DNA of 35,748 bases from Mycolicibacterium novocastrense (GTDB taxonomy: Bacteria; Actinomycetota; Actinomycetes; Mycobacteriales; Mycobacteriaceae). How positions within the stretch are numbered: position 1 is the first letter of the stretch; each line of letters begins with the position of its first letter. Location: assembly GCF_001570485.1 (NCBI RefSeq), contig NZ_BCTA01000047.1, forward strand, positions 1 to 35,748, written 5' to 3'. This document shows, piece after piece, positions 1 through 6,953 of this stretch. Made by a program: the position numbers and the translations under genes. The notes under the pieces were generated by a model. The model searched no databases, was not told the origin of the DNA, and was given only the letters and a program-made list of their open reading frames with translations.

Positions 1-35
1 TCATTACACCGTAGGTTACCCGAAAGGAGCACTCG

Positions 36-1355
36 ATGAGAACCGTCGTCGTCGGCGCCGGACCGGCGGGCCTATACAGCGCCATCGCTTCGGCCCGTCG
101 AGGGCACACCGTGATGGTCGTCGACCGCGACGCCGGCCCACCGGCACACGGACGGTGGCAGCGCCGCGGAGTGATGCAGTTCCACCACGCCCATACATTC
201 CGTCGCCAGGTGATCGACGCGCTGGCCGCGGAGATGCCCGAGGTGCTCGACGCGCTGCACGCCGCCGGCGCCGAGACCGCCACCGATGAGCGCGGCGGGG
301 CAGTCGGGTTGCGCTGCCGCAGAACGACGTTCGACGGTGTGCTCTGGGGCTGCGCCCGCGCGCACCACAACATCGGGTTCCATCGGGGCAACGTCGACGA
401 CGTGCTCGTGGCCAGGGCCGGCGTCGGCGGCGTCCGGGTCGGGACGGCGAGGCTGGAGGCGGACCTGGTGCTCGACGCGTCGGGACGCGACAGCCGCTTC
501 ACCCGGTCGATCCGCCCGCGGGCTGACAGCGAGCTGTGCGGTGCGGCGTATGTCAGCCGGCAGTATCGCCTACACCGAACGGCCACACCGCCGCCGATGT
601 CGACGCCGTTCGGCACCGTGCTCTCGCTGTCGGGCTACTGGGCCTTGGCGTATCTGCATGACAACGCGACCTTCACCGTCACGATCGTGCACGATGGCAC
701 CGATCCGCGATTACGCCTCCTGCGTAATCCCGCGATCTTCGAAGCCGCCATCCGCCAGATACCGGCGCTCTCGGAGTGGATCACCGCGTCCCGCAGTCGC
801 CCCCTGACCGATGTCATGCCCGGGGCTCGTCTACACAACAGCTACCGAGGGCAATGCGACGACTCCGGAGACCTGACGCAACTCGGTCTCATCTCCGTCG
901 GCGACGCGGTGTGCACGACCACCCCGCTCGCGGGGCGCGGCGTCGCGCTGGCACTCATGCAAGGACGCGAGCTGATGCGCATCCTCGACCACTGTGGCGA
1001 CGATATCGGCTGCGCAACAATTGAATTCGACAAGTGGTGTTTCGACAACATCCGTCCGTGGTACGAAGACCATTGCTACGCCGACGCCGAGCGAATGCGG
1101 CGATGGTCCGGTCACGACGTCGACCTCACCAGGCCGCTGCCGCCGGATCTGATCGTTGCCGCGGCCGAAGCCGACCCACAACTCGGTGACATCGTCGGCC
1201 CGTACGCCGCGATGGACGCACTGCCCGACACGCTGCGCGCCGCCGAGCCGCGGGCCAGAAAGGTCTACGAAAGCGGTTGGCGCCCAACGCCTGCGGCGGG
1301 CCCCCGCCGCGACGAGCTCATCGAGGCGGCGTCCAGGACACCGGTAAGCGCTTGA
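36..1355 (+). CDS. FAD-dependent oxidoreductase (flavoprotein monooxygenase-like)
   Basis: Predicted 439-aa flavoprotein. The N terminus has the dinucleotide-binding loop VVVGAGPAGLYSA (residues 4-16), followed by an acidic residue at the end of the next strand (VVDRD). An LDASGRDSR segment lies near residue 146, and GDAVCTTTPLAGRGVALAL near residue 289 is the C-terminal FAD ribityl-binding motif of the p-hydroxybenzoate hydroxylase-like group. No signal peptide or membrane segment is seen, so it is probably cytoplasmic. The ATG has a strong ribosome site (AAAGGAG, 6-nt spacer); a possible -10 (TAGGTT) lies at 12-17, with any -35 outside the window. Its 3' end overlaps the convergent P450 by 38 bp. 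The substrate cannot be read from sequence; hydroxylation or epoxidation of a hydrophobic compound is an inference. Confidence 0.85.
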   Translation: MRTVVVGAGPAGLYSAIASARRGHTVMVVDRDAGPPAHGRWQRRGVMQFHHAHTFRRQVIDALAAEMPEVLDALHAAGAETATDERGGAVGLRCRRTTFDGVLWGCARAHHNIGFHRGNVDDVLVARAGVGGVRVGTARLEADLVLDASGRDSRFTRSIRPRADSELCGAAYVSRQYRLHRTATPPPMSTPFGTVLSLSGYWALAYLHDNATFTVTIVHDGTDPRLRLLRNPAIFEAAIRQIPALSEWITASRSRPLTDVMPGARLHNSYRGQCDDSGDLTQLGLISVGDAVCTTTPLAGRGVALALMQGRELMRILDHCGDDIGCATIEFDKWCFDNIRPWYEDHCYADAERMRRWSGHDVDLTRPLPPDLIVAAAEADPQLGDIVGPYAAMDALPDTLRAAEPRARKVYESGWRPTPAAGPRRDELIEAASRTPVSA

Positions 1356-2628
1356 TCCCGTGAATGAACGGTGACAGTAACCTCGCCGGTTCCTCGGTGG
1401 CGGCGATATCGGGTAGCTGGCGGTGCAGTTCCTCGAAGACGACGCTGATCTCACGCCGGGCGAGGTTGGCGCCCAGGCAGAAATGGGCTCCGCCACCACC
1501 GAATCCGGCATGCGGATTGGGGTTGCGCGTCACGTCGAACGTCCACGGGTCGGCGAACTTGTCCTCGTCGCGGTTCGCCGAGCAGTACCACAACGTGGCC
1601 TTGTCGCCCGCAGACATCGTGACGCCGCTGAGCTCGCAGTCTTCGGTCAGGGTGCGGCGCATGTAGTTCACCGGGAACGCCCACCGGACGATCTCCTCGA
1701 CCGCGGTGGGGGCGACGGCCTCGTAGTCGGCCCACCAGCGCTCGCGCTCACGCGGATAGCGGGTGAGCGCCAGCACGCCGTGGCTGATCGCGTTGCGGGT
1801 GGTCTCGTTGCCGGCCACCACCAACAGGATGAAGAACGATGCGATCTCGGCCGACGTCAATCGCTCTCCGTCGACCTCGGCCTCCACCAGCGCGGTCGTC
1901 AGGTCCTCCTGGGGACGCGCGCGACGATCCTCGGCATGAGCGGTCGCGTAGGCGCCGATGTCCATCGCGACCTTGACGAACTCCTCATAGTCCTGAGCGA
2001 TGTCTTTGTCCCCGAAGCCCAGGATCACGTTGGTCCAGTGGAAGATCTGCTGGTGGTCGCCCTCCGGGATGCCCATCATGTCGCAGATCACCTGCAGGGG
2101 CAGCGGCCCGGCCAACTCCGCGACGACCTCGCCGTGGCCGTCGGGATGTTCGGCGATCATCCCTTCGACGAGGCGCCGGGCACGGTCCCTGACCGAAGCC
2201 TCGGTGCGCGCCACCACCCTCGGCGTGAAGGCACGACTGACGATGTTGCGCAGCCGAAGATGCCGCGGATCGTCGGTCACGATCATCGAGCCGAAATACT
2301 CCGACAGCTCCGGGTTCGCGTCGTTGATCGTGATGCTCGGGCTCGAGCTGAAGATATGCGGATGTCTGCTGGCGTACCAGACGTCGTCGAACTTGGTGAT
2401 CGCCCAGTGTCCGGGGCCTTCCTCCACGCCGGGTGTCTCCAGGGGCGAGTGGAACGAGACCGGCGCCTCGCGACGCAGCGTGGCGAAGGCGCCGTCGCGG
2501 AAGTCGTCGGGCTTGACCCAGAAGTTCCAGGAGCCCAGGTCGACCTCGGACAGCGGCACCTCGGGCGGAGGGGCGCCGTTCTCCCTGACCAGGTGCGCGC
2601 CGAAGGTGGGCGGCGTAGCGGTGTCCAC
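1318..2628 (-). CDS. cyp124: Cytochrome P450, CYP124 type (methyl-branched lipid omega-hydroxylase)
   Basis: Recognisable as the CYP124 family, which omega-hydroxylates methyl-branched lipids and the sterol side chain. It has PPPEVP near the N terminus, NITIND-like SITIND, FGSMIVTDDPRH, the I-helix AGNETTRN, and the heme loop FGGGGAHFCLGANLARRE with proximal Cys at about residue 384 of 436. I chose GTG 2628 because the product then matches the length I recall for CYP124 N termini, and because TACCCT (2636-2641, complement) lies 7 nt upstream, as in leaderless mycobacterial mRNAs. A TTG at 2685 would add 19 residues unlike the family. It lies just downstream of the SnoaL-like gene (stop at 2691), suggesting co-transcription, and its 3' end overlaps the convergent flavoprotein. 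No KstR-type site is visible upstream. Confidence 0.9.
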   Translation of the reverse strand: MDTATPPTFGAHLVRENGAPPPEVPLSEVDLGSWNFWVKPDDFRDGAFATLRREAPVSFHSPLETPGVEEGPGHWAITKFDDVWYASRHPHIFSSSPSITINDANPELSEYFGSMIVTDDPRHLRLRNIVSRAFTPRVVARTEASVRDRARRLVEGMIAEHPDGHGEVVAELAGPLPLQVICDMMGIPEGDHQQIFHWTNVILGFGDKDIAQDYEEFVKVAMDIGAYATAHAEDRRARPQEDLTTALVEAEVDGERLTSAEIASFFILLVVAGNETTRNAISHGVLALTRYPRERERWWADYEAVAPTAVEEIVRWAFPVNYMRRTLTEDCELSGVTMSAGDKATLWYCSANRDEDKFADPWTFDVTRNPNPHAGFGGGGAHFCLGANLARREISVVFEELHRQLPDIAATEEPARLLSPFIHGIKRLPVSWTPPR

Positions 2629-2690
2629 CCGTTCGAGGGTAGGCCGATATCCGCGCCGGGAGGGCGATTCGGCCGCAGTGGCCAAATGGC

Positions 2691-3194
2691 CTACGGCAAC
2701 TGCCAGTTCATGTTCTCGGCGAACACGCGGGCGTCGTCGGAGAGGGTGCCGAGCTCATGACAGCGCTGGACGTAGCCCTGCACCATCACCAGGAAGTTCA
2801 TCGGGTTGTACGCGTCCTCTTCGTAGCTCCACTTCCCGTCGCCTGCGTACCTGAGCACCGTGATCACCGGTGTGCCGTGCACGCTGCCGTCGCCCGGATC
2901 CTTCATCGTGTTGACGTTGCGGTTGATCACCCAGCCCTTGTCGACGTCGATCGAATACCACTCGACCGGATAGAAGGGCATCTCGCTGCCGGGGAACGTG
3001 TTCATCGTCGAGACGATCCAGTCGCGGATGGCCTCTCGGCCGGACATGTCGCCCAGCGCGTGCTCGACGTAGGTCGCGTCCTCGGTGAAGTGATCGGCAT
3101 AGCTCGACCAGTTCCACGTCGTGCCGATGTCGACGACCGCGTCCTGATAAGCGCGAAACGCCTCGTCGATCTCCTCACGTGACCACTGACCCAT
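2691..3194 (-). CDS. SnoaL-like / NTF2-fold protein
   Basis: 167-aa protein of the SnoaL-like (nuclear transport factor 2) fold. It shows the helix-rich start WSREEIDEAFRAYQDAV, then YADHFTEDATYVEH, GREAIRDWI and a C-terminal half rich in beta strands (VINRNVNTMKDPG, VITVLRY). Proteins of this fold act as small cyclases, isomerases or ligand-binding partners; the reaction here is unknown. An ORF could extend upstream to 3266, but ATG 3194 has a good ribosome site (GAGGAG, 6-nt spacer) and the extra residues are Arg/Pro-rich and unlike a domain. The P450 follows on the same strand, so the pair probably forms an operon in which this protein may bind or pre-process the lipid substrate (inference). 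Confidence 0.85.
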   Translation of the reverse strand: MGQWSREEIDEAFRAYQDAVVDIGTTWNWSSYADHFTEDATYVEHALGDMSGREAIRDWIVSTMNTFPGSEMPFYPVEWYSIDVDKGWVINRNVNTMKDPGDGSVHGTPVITVLRYAGDGKWSYEEDAYNPMNFLVMVQGYVQRCHELGTLSDDARVFAENMNWQLP

Positions 3195-3243
3195 CGCAGG
3201 CTCCTCGGCATCGCGGCGAACTGGCACCGTTCTACCAAAGGGG

Positions 3244-3262
3244 CGGCCCCGCCGGGGCGGAT
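3244..3262 (-). terminator. Possible terminator hairpin after the SRPBCC gene
   Basis: CCCC-GCC-GGGG (3247-3257) lies 30 bp beyond the SRPBCC stop on the minus strand and is followed by a C-rich stretch ending in TTT. The stem is GC-rich but the T-tract is short, so this is only a weak candidate. Confidence 0.25.
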
Positions 3263-3287
3263 TCACGATCGTTGGCGGACAAGGCTT

Positions 3288-3773
3288 TCAGTCGCCCTCG
3301 GGCGCCTCGACCACCGCCTTGATGCGCTCGAGCGTCTTGCGCATGTCGCGGATGTTGCGCCGGCGCCGGAGCTGTCCTCCCAACACCGAGAACAACTTCA
3401 TCAGCACCGAGTCGTTGAGCCGGAAGGACTCGGTGACCTCGGTACCGCCGTCGACGGCGGTGAGCCGGTAATGCCAGTTGTTCACCGGCTTGTCCCCGAT
3501 GAGCACCGCGAAGCCGAATTCCCGGTTGGGTTCGCAGGCGGTCACCTCGCACGTCGTCCAGTACACGGGCCCGATCTCGTTGCGCTTGACGTGACCGCGG
3601 AACCGCGCACCCAACGCAGGCCCGGTGGCACCGCCGAGCCATTCGGCCTCCATGACTTCGGGGGAGAACTTGCCGGTGTTCCGCACATCGGCGATCAAGT
3701 CCCAGATCCGCTCCGCCGGCGCCGCCATCGACACCGTCACCGCACCGTCCACCGTTTCCTCGCTCTCTGGCAA
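3288..3773 (-). CDS. SRPBCC (START/Bet v1-like) family protein
   Basis: 161-aa protein with the polyketide cyclase/dehydrase SRPBCC pattern: first strand VTVSMAAPAERIWDLIADV (residues 12-30), then NTGKFSPEVMEAEWLGG, GARFRGHVKRN and a C-terminal amphipathic helix (MRKTLERIKAVVEAP). The fold forms a deep hydrophobic cavity and commonly binds lipids or polyketides; the ligand is unknown. The start is uncertain: TTG 3773 has no clear ribosome site, and GTG 3752 sits 3-4 nt behind GAGGAA, which is rather close. The gene diverges from the F420-dependent oxidoreductase across a short promoter gap and precedes the SnoaL/CYP124 pair on the same strand. Confidence 0.85.
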   Translation of the reverse strand: MPESEETVDGAVTVSMAAPAERIWDLIADVRNTGKFSPEVMEAEWLGGATGPALGARFRGHVKRNEIGPVYWTTCEVTACEPNREFGFAVLIGDKPVNNWHYRLTAVDGGTEVTESFRLNDSVLMKLFSVLGGQLRRRRNIRDMRKTLERIKAVVEAPEGD

Positions 3774-3831
3774 GCGTTTTCGAGAACCCTAGCGCCCTGT
3801 CGACCGAATGCACCGTGAATGCACTGGTAAG

Positions 3832-3837
3832 TACGAT
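3832..3837 (+). promoter_or_regulatory. Probable -10 box of a leaderless transcript
   Basis: TACGAT fits the mycobacterial SigA -10 pattern TANNNT and lies 9 nt before the GTG at 3847. That GTG has no Shine-Dalgarno sequence, so transcription may start at or next to the start codon. Confidence 0.5.
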
Positions 3838-3846
3838 GGCGGCGAC

Positions 3847-4728
3847 GTGAAAATTCGATTCGGGATCGGCCTTGCCGCCGGCATCGGGCCAGAACTGCTG
3901 CCGGACATCGTCGACCATCTGGAGGCCACCGGCGTGGACTCGCTGTGGTTTTCCGAACTCGTGTACTCCGAGGCCGTCGATCCGTTCGTTGGGATGGCCT
4001 TCGCTCTGGCGCGTACCCGCAGCTTGAAGGTCGGTACGTCGGTCGCGGTGCTCCCGGGTCGGCATCCGGTGCTCGTCGCCAAGCAGCTGGCCTCACTGGC
4101 CGCGTTGGGTCCGAAGCGGGTGCTGCCGGTCTTCGGGTTGCGGTCAGCCGTCGCCGCCGAGCGCGAAATCTTCGTCGTGCCCGACGGTGCGCGCGCCGCG
4201 GTGTTCGACGAGGCGCTGCGGTTGCTTCGTACGGTGCTCGAACACGACGACGTCTCGTTCGACGGTGACTACTACAAGGTGCGTTCGGCGACCGTGGCTC
4301 CCCGGCCCGTCGAACCGCTCGACATCTGGCTGGGCGGGTCCGCACCCGCCGCCTTCCGGCGCATCGGTCGGCTGGGAGACGGTTGGCTGGGCAGCTTTGT
4401 CACCCCCGCCGAGGCGCGGCGCGCCCGAGAGGCGATCCAGCGCGCGGCCGAGGCTGCCGAACGTGAGGTCGAGCCGGACCATTTCGGCATCAACCTCGCC
4501 GTCGCCGACGGCGGACCGCCGCCGCAGATGCTGGCCGCGATCAGCCGGCGCCGCCCCGACGTCGACCCTTCCGAGCTGATCGCCGACGGCTGGCCACAGC
4601 TGCACCGGCAACTCGACGCCTATCTGGAGGCCGGCCTGACCAAATTCGTCATTCGTCCGGCGGGGCGCTTCACGATGACCGAATTCGTCGACCGGTTCGT
4701 CGCCGAACTGCTTCCGCGGCAGAACTGA
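3847..4728 (+). CDS. LLM-class F420-dependent oxidoreductase
   Basis: 293-aa member of the luciferase-like monooxygenase TIM-barrel family, which in mycobacteria generally uses coenzyme F420. Typical segments are KIRFGIGLAAG, ATGVDSLWFSELVYSE, LARTRSLKVGTSVAVLPGRHPVLVAKQLASLAAL, PLDIWLGGSAPAAFRRIGRLGDGWLG and the closing EAGLTKFVIRPAG. It should be a soluble hydride-transfer enzyme of unknown substrate. The longer reading from ATG 3808 begins with unrelated residues, so GTG 3847, where homology begins, is preferred; TACGAT 9 nt upstream supports a leaderless start. It diverges from the SRPBCC gene. Confidence 0.85.
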   Translation: MKIRFGIGLAAGIGPELLPDIVDHLEATGVDSLWFSELVYSEAVDPFVGMAFALARTRSLKVGTSVAVLPGRHPVLVAKQLASLAALGPKRVLPVFGLRSAVAAEREIFVVPDGARAAVFDEALRLLRTVLEHDDVSFDGDYYKVRSATVAPRPVEPLDIWLGGSAPAAFRRIGRLGDGWLGSFVTPAEARRAREAIQRAAEAAEREVEPDHFGINLAVADGGPPPQMLAAISRRRPDVDPSELIADGWPQLHRQLDAYLEAGLTKFVIRPAGRFTMTEFVDRFVAELLPRQN

Positions 4729-4731
4729 CCG

Positions 4732-4872
4732 TCAGCCGTTCGTCTCACCGCGGTCGTCGGCCCCTTCGGCCTGGTCGGGTTGCCGGATCGCCTTGTCCTC
4801 TTTCATCTCGGGATCGGCGTCGGGGTCCTGGTCGGCGCGGTAGTCGCTACCGCCGGCTGCGTCTGTGCTCAT
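4732..4872 (-). CDS. Small acidic hypothetical protein
   Basis: A 46-aa reading frame from ATG 4872, beginning MSTDAAGGSDYRADQDPDAD and ending GADDRGETNG. It is almost entirely charged or polar (many Asp and Glu), has no membrane segment, and is probably disordered. Codon use is GC-rich at third positions like its neighbours. It ends 3 bp after the convergent oxidoreductase gene and follows the YtfJ-like gene on the same strand. No strong ribosome site is visible. Function unknown; the case rests on composition, codon use and snug fit between genes. Confidence 0.55.
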   Translation of the reverse strand: MSTDAAGGSDYRADQDPDADPEMKEDKAIRQPDQAEGADDRGETNG

Positions 4873-4923
4873 GGCGCGGGCGTACCCGACGCCGATCCGG
4901 CGAAACCGTCGGCGCCCACGTCG

Positions 4924-5268
4924 TCACCGCGACGAGATGTCGCCGTACAGGTCGGGCCAGGGCGGTCGTCGAACCATCGCCACCCCGGCCAGCGTTGAGG
5001 TCACCAGCCCGACCAGAATTCCGGCCAGCGCGATGCGGGTCGCGTCGACCGCGGGTCGCCATACGCCGTCGCCGTCCTTGATGACGAACACACCGGCCGG
5101 CCTGGTCATAACCTTGACATTCGGCTCATTGCCGCGCCGGGCCCGGCCCCGGACCGCCGCGACGGGGATGACGGTGGTGCCGTCGGCCGTCTCGTAGGGC
5201 TGGCCGAAGACACGCGAGGCGTTGGGATCGAAATCGAGACTGTCGAGCAGTTCTGCACGTAGGTCCAT
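4924..5268 (-). CDS. GerW/YtfJ-family protein with C-terminal membrane anchor
   Basis: 114-aa protein. Residues about 18-80 match the YtfJ (spore_YtfJ, GerW) pattern: ASRVFGQPYETADGTTVIPVAAVRGRARRG followed by RPAGVFVIKDGDGVWRPAVD. A hydrophobic helix (ALAGILVGLVTSTLAGVAMV) then anchors the C terminus. YtfJ was named from spore-formers, but the family is common in non-sporulating actinobacteria, where its role is unclear. ATG 5268 is chosen because the upstream extension to 5328 shows no family similarity and the usual product starts with a short amphipathic helix (MDLRAELLDSL). It lies between two small acidic-protein genes on the same strand. Confidence 0.75.
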   Translation of the reverse strand: MDLRAELLDSLDFDPNASRVFGQPYETADGTTVIPVAAVRGRARRGNEPNVKVMTRPAGVFVIKDGDGVWRPAVDATRIALAGILVGLVTSTLAGVAMVRRPPWPDLYGDISSR

Positions 5269-5337
5269 GGCGTCATGCTTACTACCCAAGCGGGCGTGAC
5301 AGCCGATCTTCTCGACGAAGGGCGCCAAATGGCGGGG

Positions 5338-5547
5338 CTATTCCGACGGTAGGTCGTCGTCGGGGATCGGCACCTCGATCGCCTGATCGACCAGATCCGC
5401 CTCGTTGGCGTCCCACGTGCGGTCGGGGGTGATCGCCGAGGCGTCCTGCCAGGTGTCCGCGTCGTCGGGATCCACCGGGGTGTGCTGGTCGGCCACGTCG
5501 GCTTCGGGAATGGCATCGCCGAACGCGAGGCCGTCAGGTGTGCTCAT
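5338..5547 (-). CDS. Small acidic conserved-type hypothetical protein
   Basis: 69-aa, strongly acidic, soluble protein (MSTPDGLAFGDAIPEADVAD ... EVPIPDDDLPSE). ATG 5547 has a good ribosome site (CGGAG, 7-nt spacer), and the Asp/Glu-rich, low-hydrophobicity composition resembles small mycobacterial proteins of unknown function. It may share a transcript with the downstream YtfJ-like gene, 69 bp from its stop. No catalytic or binding motif is visible. Confidence 0.7.
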   Translation of the reverse strand: MSTPDGLAFGDAIPEADVADQHTPVDPDDADTWQDASAITPDRTWDANEADLVDQAIEVPIPDDDLPSE

Positions 5548-5829
5548 GATCGGTCTCCGTTCTCTTCGGGGTCGCCCGTCTGAAGTCCAACGATAGTGCG
5601 GTCATGGCGCCGTGCCACCCGGCGCCACGGTGATCTGCGACGCGTGCCCAATCGCCGCAGACGGCGCGGCCGCCGTCGTCGGCACCTGAGCGGCTGCCGT
5701 GGCGGTCACGTCCCTGACCAGGGTGATGACGGCTACACCCAGGTGCTGTGCGTAAACTGCCTGCGACGGGGGAGGCTCTCGAATCGTGCGGAGCTTCGAC
5801 CTGACCCAATTCGACGCCAGGGGCTGACC
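5548..5829. promoter_or_regulatory. Divergent intergenic region with promoter of the methyltransferase
   Basis: 282 bp between divergent genes. TAAACT (5753-5758) fits a -10 box and would give a leader of about 65 nt before the GTG at 5830. The rest reads open in several frames, but none has a credible start or ribosome site, so I see no gene here. Confidence 0.4.
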
Positions 5830-6717
5830 GTGCCAGAAAACACCACCGACACCGCCCAGGACCTCACGCCGCATTTCGAGGATGTGCAGTCGCACTACGA
5901 CCTGTCCGACGACTTCTACCGGCTCTTCCTGGATCCCACACAGACCTACAGTTGCGCCTTCTTCGAGCGCGACGACATGACGCTCGAGGAAGCCCAGCTC
6001 GCCAAGATCGACCTCTCGCTGGGCAAGCTGGGCCTGCAACCGGGGATGACGCTGCTCGACATCGGCTGCGGGTGGGGCGCGACGATCAAACGGGCGCTGG
6101 AGCGCTACGACGTCAACGTGGTGGGCCTGACACTGAGCAAGAACCAGCAGGCCCATGTGCAGAAGGTGCTCGACGGCATCGACAGCCCCCGCACCAAGCG
6201 GGTTCTGCTGCAGGGGTGGGAGCAGTTCCACGAACCGGTCGATCGCATCGTGTCGATCGGCGCGTTCGAGCACTTCGGCCGCGACCGCTACACCGAGTTC
6301 TTCAAGATGGCATACGACGCGTTGCCCGCCGACGGCGTGATGATGCTGCACACCATCGTCAAGCCCGACGATGAGGAGTTCGCCGAGCGCGGCCTGCCGC
6401 TGACCATGACCAAGCTGCGATTCTTCAAGTTCATCATGGACGAGATCTTCCCCGGCGGGGATCTGCCCCAGCCCGTCGCGGTGAAGAGGCACGCGACCGA
6501 AGCGGGTTTCAACGTGGGCCTGGTTCAGCCGTTGCGGTTGCACTACGCCCGCACGCTGGACCACTGGAGCGCCGCGCTCGAGGCTCACAAGGACGAGGCG
6601 ATCGCGATCCAGTCCGAAGAGGTCTACGACCGGTACATGAGGTACCTGACCTGCTGCGCGGACCTGTTCCGCGAGGGCTACACCGACGTCTGCCAGTTCA
6701 CGCTGACCAAGAGCTAA
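5830..6717 (+). CDS. Mycolic acid cyclopropane synthase / methyltransferase
   Basis: 295-aa SAM-dependent enzyme of the CmaA/MmaA/PcaA family, which installs cyclopropane or methyl groups on meromycolate chains bound to the acyl carrier. Visible family blocks: LTPHFEDVQSHYDLSDDFY (residues 12-30), LDPTQTYSCAFFERDDMTLEEAQ, SAM motif I LLDIGCGWGAT (75-85), VVGLTLSKNQ, DRIVSIGAFEHFG, EIFPGG, and the C-terminal ARTLDHWSAALEAHKDEAI and EEVYDRYMRYLTCC. It looks closest to MmaA2/PcaA, but I cannot assign the exact paralogue. GTG 5830 follows AGGGG with a 6-nt spacer and gives the usual family length; the longer upstream reading is not supported. It shares the four bases CTAA with the convergent zinc-ribbon gene's stop. 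Confidence 0.92.
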   Translation: MPENTTDTAQDLTPHFEDVQSHYDLSDDFYRLFLDPTQTYSCAFFERDDMTLEEAQLAKIDLSLGKLGLQPGMTLLDIGCGWGATIKRALERYDVNVVGLTLSKNQQAHVQKVLDGIDSPRTKRVLLQGWEQFHEPVDRIVSIGAFEHFGRDRYTEFFKMAYDALPADGVMMLHTIVKPDDEEFAERGLPLTMTKLRFFKFIMDEIFPGGDLPQPVAVKRHATEAGFNVGLVQPLRLHYARTLDHWSAALEAHKDEAIAIQSEEVYDRYMRYLTCCADLFREGYTDVCQFTLTKS

Positions 6718-6953
6718 CGCCGCCGCAGGGCCCGCCACAGCCGCAACGGCAGCAGGCCGAGTAATGGCGCGCGCTTCCCGAGGTCGTCGGTGTCGCGCTT
6801 GTTGAACGCCTTGGCGTATCTGCGCGCGTCCTCGGCTGTGGCGTATTCCTTGGCGCCCTGCGCCTCGCCACAACGCTCGCACTTCCACCGCATGACGCGG
6901 CCGTCAGCCCGAAAGGTCGGGTTGTGCCCGAATATGCTGCAGCCCAACGTCAT
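6714..6953 (-). CDS. Small zinc-ribbon-like hypothetical protein
   Basis: 79-aa basic protein. MTLGCSIFGHN and MRWKCERCGE place one CxxC pair plus an upstream Cys and His that could form a single zinc site; the C terminus is Arg-rich (LRLWRALRRR). Its ATG overlaps the TGA of the MFS gene (ATGA), so it is probably translationally coupled to that transporter and could work with the transporter's extra cytoplasmic domain (inference). The stop overlaps the stop of the convergent methyltransferase by four bases. Function not recognised. Confidence 0.75.
   Translation of the reverse strand: MTLGCSIFGHNPTFRADGRVMRWKCERCGEAQGAKEYATAEDARRYAKAFNKRDTDDLGKRAPLLGLLPLRLWRALRRR

Noticed and set aside
1423..2760. 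445-codon open frame on the plus strand
   Set aside because: Shadow of the CYP124 gene on the other strand, which has full family motifs.
3218..3232. GAAC-N7-GTTC inverted repeat before the SnoaL-like gene as a KstR site
   Set aside because: The KstR core needs two bases between AAC and GTT; here the gap is far larger.
5602..6888. 428-codon open frame on the minus strand
   Set aside because: Shadow of the mycolic-acid methyltransferase. Its last codons run into the 5548-5829 gap but have no start or ribosome site.
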